Positions 43,767 to 53,425 of a stretch of DNA of 64,000 bases are shown in pieces (the stretch's first letter is position 1; the number at the start of each line of letters is the position of its first letter). Source of the DNA: Eublepharis macularius (taxonomy: Eukaryota; Chordata; Lepidosauria; Squamata; Eublepharidae); contig NC_072791.1 in the NCBI RefSeq assembly GCF_028583425.1, positions 14,713,868 to 14,777,867 on the forward strand, written 5' to 3'. A program made the translations under genes and the position numbers. The notes under the pieces were generated by a model that had not been told where the DNA came from, did not search any database, and worked only from the letters and a program-made list of their open reading frames with translations.

Positions 43767-44207
43767 CAGGGGTCATTTTGTAGAAAAAGAGCTGGAGGAA
43801 CTCATTATCATAACTCATTAGCATAACTTATTAGCATATACCACGCCCCTTGCCATCACCGGAAGTGTGTCATTAGCATAACTGATTTGCATATGCCCTG
43901 ACATCACCTATCCTGGCTGTTTTGGAGCCAATCCTGACCATTTAGGGCCAAAATTGGGCCCAAAATGGCAAAAAGGGGCTGAAAATGGCTGAAAAGGGGC
44001 CCAAAATGGTTAGGATTGGGCCGCTGCTGAGTGGGAGAGTGATCCACCACTTGTCAGAGGCCTGATCCGGGCTGTTTTGGCCCCAATCCAGGGTGAAACA
44101 GGCCCAAAATGGTCGAGAGTCAGGTGGGCAGGGCCACCTGACATGTGACCTCTTTGGGGAACTGCTGGAACTGCATTCCTGCACGTTCCCCCTCAAAATG
44201 AGCCCTG
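43767..44207 (+). mobile_element. hAT-type MITE (AGGGGTCATTT family)
   Basis: Starts 'caggggtcattttgtagaaaa' and ends 'cctcaaaatgagccctg', 441 bp. A perfect 8-bp duplication ctggaccc lies at 43759-43766 and 44208-44215. The interior shares 'gggcccaaaatgg' and 'ggtgggcagggccacctgac' with 25968 and 55529. Confidence 0.92.
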
Positions 44208-44408
44208 CTGGACCCTTATCTTACCCTCAAAAGTGCTGGAGAAGCGATAGCCTGCTAAGAATGTAGTTACCGTAAATACTGCTGAAAGAGTAGTTTAGTC
44301 TTCTTGAACCCTAGGGGGAGCTGTGGAGCATTCTCTAGTGTTTAAGTTTTATTTAATGCTTTTTTCTTGCAGTTCAACCTACCTCTTGTTGTTTTTCTCT
44401 CCGCTGTG

Positions 44409-44574
44409 CAGGGCTTTTTTTCTAGGAAAAGAGGTGGTGGAACTCTCAAGAGGGAAATGAGGGAGAAACACGTGGGAGTCTTAGAAATAATATTATTTTC
44501 ATGCGCGATTGCCAAGTATTTTCAAAAGCTGCCGGAACTCCATTCCACTACATTCCTGCTGAAAAAAAGCCCTG
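44409..44574. mobile_element. hAT-type MITE (CAGGGCTTTTTTTC family, short form)
   Basis: Starts 'cagggctttttttctaggaa' and ends 'gctgaaaaaaagccctg'. Flanks ccgctgtg/cctctgcg match at 6 of 8. Short-form interior as in 32524-32694. Confidence 0.82.
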
Positions 44575-44727
44575 CCTCTGCGTGTTAGTATGTGTTAGCA
44601 CTTGTGCTGTGAAGACCTTTCTGTTGCATTAATGGCCTGCAATCAGTTATTGACTTTTGCAAAAAATCCTGTAGCAGTAAAATCATGGAAAGCAGATTTC
44701 AAAGCATGGATTGGATTATTTCCTGAA

Positions 44728-44872
44728 CTCTGCCAACCAAAACAACCCTGTAAAATAAGTTAGGGTGAAATACTGCGATTCGCCCAAGGTCACCCAGTGA
44801 TTTTCACGACTGAGTTGGGATTTCATATCCAGGTTTCCTGCATCCGACTCTGACACCATAACCTGTACTGTG
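44728..44872 (-). repeat. MIR-like SINE (family 2), partial
   Basis: 'acaaccctgtaaaataagttagggtg', 'cgcccaaggtcacccagtgatttt' and 'tcatatccaggtttcctg' follow the family 2 order in reverse. Confidence 0.6.
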
Positions 44873-44899
44873 GGGTTCTATGTGTGGGGCTGCAGAAAG

Positions 44900-44984
44900 G
44901 ATGTCAACGGGGTCATAGCAAGATTCGCATCCAGTGTCACTTTAAAGCCAACAAGATTTTCAGGGTATAAGCCTTCAAGAGACA
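44900..44984 (+). repeat. Penelope-like terminal fragment (fossil)
   Basis: 'cagtgtcactttaaagccaacaagattttcagggtataagccttcaagag' resembles the left-arm sequence of the 16848 variant. Confidence 0.4.
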
Positions 44985-45188
44985 CAGTCAAACTACAAGT
45001 GACGCCTTACACAGGTTGGACACTTGTCAGCTTCCCTCAAGTTTTGATGGGAAATGTAGGCGCCCTGGTTTTACAGCTTGGCTCTCCATTACAGCTGCAA
45101 GACTAGGATGCCTACATTTCCCATCAAAACTTGAGGGAAGCCGACTAGTGTCCAACCTGTGTAAGACGTCACTTGTAGTTTGGCTCTG
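44985..45188. mobile_element. foldback MITE (CAAACTACAAGTGA family)
   Basis: Sister of 21476-21710: long arms 'gttggacacttgtcagcttccctcaagttttgatggg' and their complement, with ends 'tcaaactacaagtgacg' and 'cgtcacttgtagtttggc'. Confidence 0.8.
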
Positions 45189-45669
45189 TTCCTATCTACA
45201 GGTGCCAGACAGGGTCAGAGTGATTCTGTCACTCCTAAGTGTAAAATCTACATTAGTTGCCAGGTTTGTTTCTAGGTGCAATTCAATGTGGTGTATTTGA
45301 TTTGGGGTTAGGATACCAGATTTTATTTGGGTTTAGGAACATTTCCTACGGAAATCTTGAGATCAATTCAGATCTTCTTCTTTGGATACCCCCAATTTTG
45401 AGGCCAAGAAAAAAGTGACAGGAGGGAATGCCTACTTGAAAGTGATAACAATAATTATGGAACTCTCTCCCTCTTGTAATTTAACTGGCACCAACTTTGG
45501 TTCTACTTAAGGGCCAGTCAAAACAGTGTTGTTGTTTTTTCATCTCACTTTTGATGACGTTGTTGCTATGATTTAACTTGAATTTGCTTTGAGTTGTCAA
45601 TTCTTGTTATGATCTGAATCCACTGGCTGGAATCTTAATGCTCCCTTCCATAAGGGAAGATCACTTCTA
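45189..45669. other. intronic, no feature seen
   Basis: Unique-looking DNA. Confidence 0.35.
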
Positions 45670-45859
45670 TATATGGTTGCCAACCTCCAGGTGGGGCCTG
45701 GAGTTACCCTGGAATCTCCATACTACAGAGATTAGTTCCTCCGGATGAAATGGCAGCTTGAAGGGCAGACTCTACGGCATCCTCTTCCTCCTGCTGAACT
45801 CCCTCCTCTCCCCAGACTCTTGCCCTCCCCAGCCACTGCCCCCAAATCCCCCAGAATTT
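45670..45859 (+). repeat. GTTGCCA-family repeat, left part
   Basis: 'ggttgccaacctccaggtggggcctggag' and 'cagagattagttcctccgg' match 83-628. The copy stops at the Penelope-like terminus at 45860. Confidence 0.6.
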
Positions 45860-46026
45860 GTATTGTCAAAGGCTTTCACGGCCGGAGAACGATGGTTGTT
45901 GTGGGTTTTCTGGGCTGTATTGCCGTGGTCTTGGCATTGTAGTTCCTGACGTTTCGCCAGCAGCTGTGGCTGGCATCTTCAGAGGTGTAGCACCAAAAGA
46001 CAGAGATCTCTCAGTGTCACAGTGTG
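45860..46026 (-). mobile_element. Penelope-like element, family A terminus (fossil)
   Basis: Terminal region only: 'gtattgtcaaaggctttcacggccgg' through 'cagtgtcacagtgtg'. Carries the hammerhead motif at 45929-45998. No clear target duplication. Confidence 0.75.
45929..45998 (-). ncRNA. hammerhead ribozyme motif in Penelope terminus
   Basis: The same minus-strand fold as at 41682, with all core and helix bases identical in this stretch by eye. Confidence 0.65.
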
Positions 46027-46158
46027 ACTTCCTGGAAGTGATATCACTTCCTGGAAGTGATATCATTGCGCCACCCCGGGACCACACACATCTAAAAAGG
46101 TGAGGGCCAGGTCCGCCCCTCCCAGCAAGAGGGCAAGGGAACCTGGCAACCCTAATGC

Positions 46159-46618
46159 CGAAAGAGCCTTTCATCGGAACCTGCACAAAGGACCCTCCAC
46201 TTCCAACCTCGGCACTCAATGCATTGCGTTGCCCTTCCTTACCAGCAAAACAATTAGAGCGGAAGACAGAAGTCCTGTTATGGTGTCAATCAAACCAAGC
46301 CCTCATGTAGGATAAATAAATGCCATATTTTAAAAAATGCTATATTAAAAAATAGAACTCCTTGAAGCACCGGCAAGAGCTTCATCGCAATTAAAAGCTG
46401 ACTAGACAAATGCAAAGCGCTGCTAACTCCATCAGAAGCTGGAGAGATGAGATTTATGAAGCACAGCAGTTAATTCATCAGGCTGAAGAAGGCTGCACGG
46501 GGCTTTCCTCCTTGCGGGAAAGGCAGCACAAATAATGTGTATAAATTACGAAACAATTTGCTTTTATCAAGGCAAAGAATTATTTAGCTGCAGAAAAATG
46601 TGAGTCTCCAGGCTTGTT
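46159..46618. other. repeat-free AT-rich block, candidate conserved non-coding sequence
   Basis: 46330-46618 lacks repeats and has AT-rich homeobox-like words ('cagttaattcatcagg', 'ataaattac', 'caaggcaaagaattatttagc'). That texture is common in intronic enhancers. No coding signal. Confidence 0.3.
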
Positions 46619-46920
46619 TTGTGTTTACTTGGGAGTAAGCCCCATCTAGGGTTGCCAGATCCTCTCACCTTCCCAGTGAGAGGGGGGCCTGGCACTCACG
46701 TTTTCTTTGCTCTTCGCTCAGGCCCAGGAGCACACATGCGCTCTCGGGATGGCTTGATGACATCACTTCCAGGAGTGACATCATTGCACCACCACAGGAG
46801 CGCGCCCGGGAGGCCTTTCCCCCCGCATTTCCTCCCCACACACACCAATCAGGTGAGTGGTGGTGGGAGCAGAGGGAGGGAGTGGGAATCCTGCACCCCC
46901 AGGATTCCCACCTAGGATCC
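46619..46920. repeat. GC-rich repeat with GGGTTGCCAGATCC end
   Basis: 'ctagggttgccagatcctctcaccttcccag' starts the family also at 56210 and 52288. The centre carries 'gacatcacttccaggagtgacatcattgc', an imperfect palindrome. Confidence 0.5.
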
Positions 46921-47053
46921 CTACCCCATCAAATTCAAAGTGCATTTCAGACAGACACGATTTCAGCTGTGAATCCACTACAGGAAATACATTCACTGCA
47001 TTTCAGACATATAACCTCCTTCTGGGTTTCTGGATTTCAGAAGAAGCCAGATC

Positions 47054-47119
47054 GGCAAAGGTAAAGGTAGTCCCCTGCGCAAGCACCGGACATCACATCA
47101 TGACGTTTTCTTGGCAGAC

Positions 47120-47192
<73 letters not shown>

Positions 47193-47398
47193 ACAGGGTG
47201 GTTTGCCATTGCCTTCCCCAGTCATCTACATTTTACCCCCAGGAAACTGGGTACTCGTTTTACCGACCTCGGAAGGATGGAAGGCTGAGTCAACCTTGAG
47301 CCGGCTACCTGAACCCGGCTTCTGCCAGGATCAAACTCAGGTTGTGAGCAGAGCTTGGGCTGCAGTACTGCAGCTTACCACTCTGCACCACGGGGCTC
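47054..47398 (-). repeat. Sauria-type SINE (BovB-tailed) with expanded triplet
   Basis: On the minus strand: head 'gagccccgtggtgcagagtggtaagc', body 'ggtcggtaaaacgagtacccag' and 'tgggggtaaaatgtag', then 'gactggggaaggcaatggcaaacc', an expanded (AAC)n, 'aagaaaacgtcatgatg' and the end 'gtgcttgcgcaggggactacctttacctttg', characteristic of Sauria SINEs. Confidence 0.85.
47121..47193. repeat. (GTT)n microsatellite within the SINE
   Basis: About 24 near-perfect GTT/TTG units interrupt the 3' half of the Sauria SINE. Confidence 0.95.
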
Positions 47399-47524
47399 TT
47401 AATTGGTTAGACCGTGCATTAGTCACAAAGCCACCTCTGTCCTTTTCAGAGCAAAGTTGTACCGCTGTGTTGATTGGCTGGCCACTTTGTTAATCGTGAA
47501 GCCCCTTCCCCACTTACTCAAAGC

Positions 47525-47632
47525 TCAAGATTCGGGTCTAGTAGCACCTTAGAGACCAACTAAATCAAGGTGCTACCGGACCCAATTCTTGCTCTTCTAC
47601 TACAGACCGACATGGCTACCCACCTGAAACTT
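47525..47632 (+). repeat. Penelope-like variant 3' end, foldback (fossil)
   Basis: 'agattcgggtctagtagcacc' and 'ggtgctaccggacccaattctt' are inverted around 'gaccaactaaatc'. The end is 'gaccgacatggctacccacctgaaac'. Confidence 0.5.
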
Positions 47633-48239
47633 ACCCAAAGGTGACCGAGTCATACCTTGCTTCTGACACCCTGTTTTGGCCCACAGACGCTCAAATAAGA
47701 AGCAATTTGCAGAGGCAAGGTAGAAACAGAGGTACTTGCTTAAAATGCAAACACCAGAAGTGCTTGAGGAATAGTTATGTCTCTCTTAGGCAGGAGGCTC
47801 GGCTGTACTTATTCCCAAATTTATTGCTGTACGGGGGAGAAAACAGTGTGTTCAAATTATCTGGAAATCATAAGTAGGAGGGATAAATGGATTTTCTCGG
47901 TATTTTATCCTCCTGAGAGTTCCTCCCTGCAGGGATCATTCAAAGTGCTCCATGTCCTAACATTTATTTCTCTTTTGTGCCTCAAACTGAGTTGTTGCGG
48001 CACAAGCCAAACGAGGCCGCCTTCACGACTCATCAACGTTCATTATTCTGATCCAAAGTCATTTTCTTTCTCACGTTATCTGCGAAAGTGGCACTTAATA
48101 CCATTCCTTCAAGAAATTGTTGGGTCTTTAGAGCAAAAGCTATTGGGAGCATCATGTGCACAAGCCACACTGAAAAGGCATGAAAAGCAGGCAGGTGTGA
48201 GCTCGTGGGGAGCTTGTGCAAGCAAAGTTTCCAGGTCCA
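47633..48239. other. intronic, no gene seen
   Basis: Repeat-poor. A 155-codon frame (47777-48244) has no domain and no splice context. Confidence 0.35.
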
Positions 48240-48247
48240 AGTGAAAG

Positions 48248-49306
48248 GCACGAGTGTGCATAATGGGGAAAATGAGCCAAAATGACAAACGAATTTTGCT
48301 GGTTTGGTTCGTTATAGTGTATTCCGGAACGCTGAACCAAATTCGGGAAACTGAGTTGTAACGAAACCCACCCAGCCCCGCTCCTCCCATCACTTCTTGT
48401 GTTTTTGTGCATGTCCGCTCGGTTCTTACTCGTGGGATGGGCAGCAGGCAGGCCAGCATCATTGTGGAGGAAAGGGGAATGAGCCAACTGAAAACAAAGT
48501 CACCCGTTGGAGGGGAGGAGGGGAGATGAATCTTTTTCTTTTTCGACTGCTTCCCAAGCAACAACAGCCAATAGAAACTCAAGGGAGAACCGTCACTCTA
48601 GTCCTTCCAGCCCATCGCCTTGGAGGGGAGGGGGGAAGGTGAACTTGGGGGGGGGGGCAGTTCCAAGGCAACAGCATTTTCTCTCAGCCAATGGAAACTC
48701 AGGGAATCAGTAAAGTTGCTGGCTCGCCCTATTTGAGTCCGTGAGTGTCAGGTTGGATCCTGCACGATGAAGCTTCCTGAGTTGCCAGGAAGGTTTCCCA
48801 TCAGCCCCCTCTTTCCTTCCCTTCAGGTGCCCTAGATCCCCTCCCCCTCTCTCTTGCCCAGTCCACTAGGTGGCCAAAGGAGTGTCTAGCAACTGGCAGC
48901 TAATCAAGGCTGGGCCCCACCTTGCCTGGCAATTACAGTCAGGAAAGCATTTGTCCATTTCCCTGTCACCATGTGCACCTGCTTGCTGACACTCGTTCTC
49001 CTTGGGGGGCTGTTAGAGTGTGAGTGTGAGTGTGAGTGTGTGAGAGAGAGAGAGAGAGAGAGAGTGTGTGTTCTGCTTGTGCACAAAACTTAGTGAGTTG
49101 ATGAAATGACAATGCCCAGCAAGGATATTAAGGAAAGCAGCAAAGTGCACGCGTGGCCACTGCTGAAATTGATATAACGGTAATGGTGAAACAGAGAAGA
49201 TCCGAAATAATCTCGGAGCCACCAAAAACAAAACAATAACAGCAGTAGCTTCATTCCAAAACCTGGATCCAATTACAAAATGGCAAAATTCAAATTGCAC
49301 ACCCCT
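48248..49306. mobile_element. hAT-like DNA transposon remnant, non-autonomous
   Basis: The left text 'gcacgagtgtgcataatgggg...cgaattttgc' and right text '...gcaaaattcaaattgcacacccct' are imperfect inverted ends. Flanks agtgaaag/agtgaaac (48240-48247 and 49307-49314) match at 7 of 8. The 1.06-kb interior is G-rich with no transposase and includes a (GA)n tract. Confidence 0.5.
49016..49073. repeat. (GAGTGT)/(GA)/(GT) microsatellite
   Basis: A compound repeat: GAGTGT-like, then about 12 GA units, then GTGTGT. Confidence 0.9.
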
Positions 49307-49314
49307 AGTGAAAC

Positions 49315-49700
49315 CTTTCAGGGTTTTGAGGAAGAAGGGTGCTGTGCGTCACTGCACACATAAAGACACATTGTCCATCATGAGCTCATGCTTAAGATCA
49401 GGGATGAGGAGTTGGTTTTGTTCCTGTCATCGTTTTGCTCGCAATTCAGTAATTTACTTGGTCTCTGTAGGAGTAAATGGATGTCATTGACTTACATGGA
49501 AAAAAGCATAGATGCTTTGGAATCAACATTAATAGTGATTACACCTGTCCCTTGCCATTTCCCAGTAAATAGTTAAGAAGCAAACATTTCTATTTCAGCT
49601 TAATTGCACAGAACTTAGTAAGATTCACTGAAGATACAACTAGGGATGGACAATGATGTAGACGTATTTGTTTATTTGGAAAACATTTACAATGTACAAT
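49315..49700. other. intronic, no feature seen
   Basis: Unique-looking AT-rich DNA. Confidence 0.35.
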
Positions 49701-49953
49701 ACAGTTTGATGTAGTGGTTAAGAGCGGCAGGACTTTAATCTGGAGAACCGGGTTTGATTCCCCACTCCTCCGCTTGAAGCCAGCTGGGTGACCTCAGCCT
49801 CAGGTCAGTCACAGCTTCTCGGAGCTCTCTCAGCCCCACCCACCTCACTGTGTGCTTTGTTGTGGGGATAATAATAGCATACTTTGTAAACTGCTCTGAG
49901 TGGGCATTAAGTAGTCCTGAAGGGCAGTATATAAATCGAATGTTATTATTATT
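49701..49953 (+). repeat. CORE-SINE/MIR-like SINE (family 1)
   Basis: Full-length plus-strand copy. Its tail 'gaatgttattattatt' is the target of the Penelope palindrome that follows. Confidence 0.85.
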
Positions 49954-49991
49954 GATGGTTGTTTTGGGTTTTCCGGGCTGTATTGCCGTGG

Positions 49992-50061
49992 TCTTGGCAT
50001 TGTAGTTCCTGACGTTTCGCCAGCAGCTGTGGCTGGCATCTTCAGAGGTGTAGCACCAAAA
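49992..50061 (-). ncRNA. hammerhead ribozyme motif, left arm
   Basis: Mirror image of 50103-50172 on the minus strand, identical in sequence. Confidence 0.65.
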
Positions 50062-50102
50062 GACAGAGATCTCTCAGTGTCTGACACTGAGAGATCTCTG
50101 TC

Positions 50103-50172
50103 TTTTGGTGCTACACCTCTGAAGATGCCAGCCACAGCTGCTGGCGAAACGTCAGGAACTACAATGCCAAGA
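50103..50172 (+). ncRNA. hammerhead ribozyme motif, right arm
   Basis: Core CTGAAGA at 50119-50125. Helix II GCCAGC (50127-50132) pairs with GCTGGC (50140-50145) around loop CACAGCT. GAA at 50146-50148, then AC/GT as a minimal helix III and cleavage-site C at 50153. Helix I: CCT (50116-50118) with AGG (50154-50156), an internal loop, then TTTTGG (50103-50108) with CCAAGA (50167-50172). One extra T (50126) sits between the core and helix II. The nearly absent helix III is typical of retroelement hammerheads thought to work as dimers. Confidence 0.68.
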
Positions 50173-50253
50173 CCACGGCAATACAGCCCGGAAAACCCAA
50201 AACAACCATCGTTCTCCGGCCGTGAAAGCCTTCGACAATACGTTATTATTATT

Positions 50254-50455
50254 GTTATTATTTAAAAAATTGAAATACATCCCAAAATACAGCATTTACA
50301 AGAACAAGCTAAAACAGAATCTTGAAATAAATGAGATAAGCAACAACAACAACAAAAAGGATGTGAGCTCAAATCTAGAAAAGAGCTAAAAGGTTGCCAG
50401 CCAACAATTCCTAGAGCAGGGAGATGTCACTTCCAGATTTTACCCAGAAGTGACA
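50254..50455. other. intronic, no gene seen
   Basis: A/T-rich with an (AAC)n run near 50342-50357. Confidence 0.35.
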
Positions 50456-50550
50456 TAATAATAATAACATTCAATTTATATACCGCCCTTCAGGACAACT
50501 TAATGCCCACTCAGAGCAGTTTACAAAGTATGTTATCATACACCAAAGCC
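50456..50550 (-). repeat. CORE-SINE (family 1) with large internal deletion
   Basis: The L2-like end 'caatttatataccgcccttcaggac' runs to 'acaaagtatgttatca' and then jumps to the head end 'tacaccaaagcc'. The core and most of the head are missing. Confidence 0.65.
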
Positions 50551-50775
50551 ATTATGTTGACATGGCCCACCCACATTCGCATGCACCCCTAGACGCCCCC
50601 TGGCAACCAGCAGGAGCGTTAGGGGTGGTGACACGGGGGTGCAATGTCGGCAGTATTACTAAGTCACTAAAACCCAGAAGTGAAAGAGGATAGCTCTAGG
50701 AATTGCTGAAAAATCTATCATTTTATCATAGTGTCTCCAGTGATTTTTAGAGTTACTTATGTCACTTCCAGGTTT
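50551..50775. repeat. gtcacttcc-type repeat
   Basis: 'acccagaagtgaaagaggatagctctagg' and 'cttatgtcacttccaggtttt' link it to the families at 2214 and 17390. Confidence 0.45.
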
Positions 50776-50872
50776 TTTTAACTAAAGTGATGATCCTTTT
50801 GCTTGGAGAAGAAGTCACACCAGTTATGGGTAGCAAAGGAATGGCAAAGAGTTTGGCTAGTGAAAACAAAAG

Positions 50873-51133
50873 ATAATAATAGTAGCAACAACATTTGATT
50901 TATATACCACCCTTCAGAACAACTTAATGCCCACTCAGAGTGGTTTACAAAATGTGTTGTTATTATCCCCACAACAATCACCCTGTGAGGTGGGTGGGGC
51001 TGAGAGAGCTCTGAGAGAGCTGTGACTGACCCAAGGTCACCCATCTGGCTTCAAGCAGAGGAGTGGGGAATCAAACCCGGCTCTCCAGATTAGAGTCCCA
51101 GCACTCTTAACCACTACACCAAACTGGTTCTCA
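50873..51133 (-). repeat. CORE-SINE/MIR-like SINE (family 1)
   Basis: Full-length minus-strand copy with all parts in order, ending 'ctacaccaaactggttctc'. Confidence 0.85.
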
Positions 51134-51182
51134 GGAAAGACAACTATGAACAAATGAAGCCTGCACATCCTGAGAGACACTG

Positions 51183-51338
51183 GTCTTGTCTACTCGGGCT
51201 GGCAGCTGCTCTTTCAGAGTCTGGCAGAGTTCTTTTCCATTACTCTACTACCTGATCTTTTAAAGTAGAGAGGCCAGCGCTTGAGCCTGCAACCTTCTGT
51301 ATGCAAAGCAGATGCTTTGCCACTAAGCCACAGCCCAC
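51183..51338 (-). repeat. tRNA-derived SINE
   Basis: 'tactcgggctggcagctgctc', 'cttgagcctgcaaccttctgtatgcaaagcagatgc', 'gccactaagccacagccc': body and tRNA-like head in reverse. Confidence 0.75.
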
Positions 51339-51887
51339 CACGTGAATTGTCTCTTGACCAAGCATTCTGAAGCACTCCGCTACTAGCTGCATACACACAA
51401 GCACATTGCTTGGGCTAGGCGATTCCTGGAGAGCGGTGCCTACTGGGACCGACCAAGCACGCCGACTAATTACTTCTTCCAACAACAGAGACAAACAGCT
51501 TATTCAAATGCAACCTTGCAAAGCCGTCCAGTGGCCCCCTTCCAGGTTTTTTTTTAAAAAAAACTTACTTGTTTGAAACAATCACTCCCTCTGATTAATG
51601 ATCTCATAAAGTCATGGATGAAAAGCCCAGTTGACAGCCAGCTTCATAGAGATGCGCAGAGAACTGGCTGCCAACCTTTCAGACAAATTGCTATCAAAAA
51701 AGGGCATCACGCTCCCACTCATTTAATGGAGGTAGATCCAGTGCATAGGTTCCCCAAAGGATCAATTAATTAGATAATTGTGTAATATATGGAAGGGCTT
51801 CATATGATTGGCAATAGTTGAGTGTAATGCAGGAATATACTTAGTTCCACAGCAATGTGCCCAAGGGCCAAACTATACAATACGTGT
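51339..51887. other. intronic, no feature seen
   Basis: Unique-looking DNA with a T/A run at 51548-51563. Confidence 0.35.
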
Positions 51888-51895
51888 GATACAAG

Positions 51896-52115
51896 CAGGG
51901 CTTTTTTTCAGCTGGAACGTGGTGGAACGGAGTTCCAGAACCGCTTGAAAATGGTCACATGGCTGGTGGCCCCGCCCCCGGATCTCCAGACAGAGGGAAG
52001 TTTAGATTGCCCTCCGCGTGCAAGATCAGGGGGCGGGGCCACCAGCCATGTGACCATTTTCTCCGAGGGCAACCCACTGAGTTCCACCACCTCTTTTCCC
52101 AGAAAAAAAGCCCTG
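51896..52115. mobile_element. hAT-type MITE (CAGGGCTTTTTTTC family, long form)
   Basis: 220 bp. Starts 'cagggctttttttcagctgg' and ends 'cccagaaaaaaagccctg'. A perfect 8-bp duplication gatacaag lies at 51888-51895 and 52116-52123. Confidence 0.92.
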
Positions 52116-52287
52116 GATACAAGTCAGGTCAGGAGTTCCCCCAGCCTGACTAGCATTCACACATATGATTGGGGAACTCACCTTCCCAAGTGTCCCTTTG
52201 CTCAACGCAGCTGAAGAGCACAGCTTGGGGGAAGAAAGAGCATCCCCAGGAGAAATGTGTACTTCCAGATCCCAGGAGCACTGCAGT

Positions 52288-52700
52288 AGGGTTGCCAGCC
52301 CCCTATACCCTCTTGGTGGGAGTGGGGGGGGGGGCTGGCACTTACCTCGTACCTCCGGCATGATCCTCCTTGCATGCGCGGAAAGCACATGCACGGTTCC
52401 AGTGCATGCACAATAACATCACTTCCAGGAGTGACATCATCTTGCTGGCCACGGGTGAGCTTCCATACTTTGCGTGAGGCCAAAACTGGCCCCAGCAAAG
52501 TGTGGGAGCAGGCCTACAGCCGGTGTGACAACAACACTTCAGGAAATGATGTCGAGCCTCCTGGGAGCACAGGCGCCTCACGTGTTCCTGGGATGCCTGT
52601 CGGTGGCGGGCTACCTCCTGGTGGCTAGTTGCCACCTCCCACCAATTGCTGGTGGATTGGCGGGCAATGGGTCAAACCTCCCAGAACCCTACACTGCTGT
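52288..52700. repeat. GC-rich GTTGCCAG repeat
   Basis: 'gggttgccagccccctatacc...ggtgggag' at the left, with 'aacatcacttccaggagtgacatcatc' inside. Same family as 46619 and 56524. Confidence 0.5.
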
Positions 52701-53259
52701 GGGGCAAACAGGCCCCCCACAGCCATTTCCACCCCAAAAAACAGTATAGGAAGGAAGACTGAACCTGTCCTCCCTCGCACGGTGCTCCTGAGCTGTATCA
52801 AGCAACAAAGTACTTTGGAAGGTGAGTTCCCCGCACATACGAATAACTACAAGTTAGATCAGAGGGCTGCCGACCCGACTCATGTCACATGTATTGTGTA
52901 GATTAGCCCTGAGTGGAATGAAAGGGAAGAAGTCACTGAATGGCTATGGGCATCCTTGCTGTAGGTCCAAGATTAAGGTCCTCACTCTGCTTTCTGCTCT
53001 TAGATTCATGCAGCAGGGACAGATGTGCTCAACACAACATCTGCTTATTCACAAGAAGATTTAGAGATGCAAGCAACCGGTTTTTGGGAAAAGGGAGCTC
53101 ATGCAGTCTACACTTCTAGCTAACAAACCAAACTAATCAGAGACTCCTCCCTATGAGATTAAACCAACTTTAACACAAAGATCTGATGGAAAGTAAAGTA
53201 TTCCTCTGTAATGTATACAATAAATATACCGCCCTCCCTGCATGGGAGGATCTTTGGTG
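52701..53259. other. intronic, no gene seen
   Basis: Unique-looking. Short frames only. Confidence 0.3.
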
Positions 53260-53425
53260 CAGTGATGAAGAATGTGCTGCGCATGCAGACATTATCAGGC
53301 TCAAAGGGACGCTATGGCCTATTGTTGATCCTCCATAGTAACCGGTTGGCCACTGTGAGAGATGGGATGCTGGACTAGATGAACCACTGGTCTTATCCAG
53401 CAGGGCTTGTCTTATGTTCTTATGA
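53260..53425 (+). repeat. dispersed LINE-like repeat fragment
   Basis: 'accggttggccactgtgagagatgggatgctggactagatgaaccactgg' is the 3' part of the 6195-6900 family. Confidence 0.55.

Larger units (their letters stand above)
49954..50241. mobile_element. Penelope-like family A termini head to head: perfect palindrome
   Basis: Left arm 49954-50081 and right arm 50083-50210 are exact reverse complements (128 bp, 1-bp spacer at 50082). The right side continues 31 bp to 'cgtgaaagccttcgacaatac'. The insert is flanked by the 12-bp duplication gttattattatt (49942-49953 and 50242-50253), so it entered as one unit. Young by the identity of its arms. Confidence 0.88.

Noticed and set aside
45860-46026. 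Target duplication for this family A terminus
   Set aside because: No convincing matching flanks found on either side.
47037-47299. Frames of poly-N, poly-C, poly-V or poly-L
   Set aside because: Translations of the (GTT)n microsatellite.
49845-50265. Two frames on opposite strands with an identical MAGIFRGVAPKDRDLSVS... peptide
   Set aside because: The identity follows from the DNA palindrome; not a protein gene.
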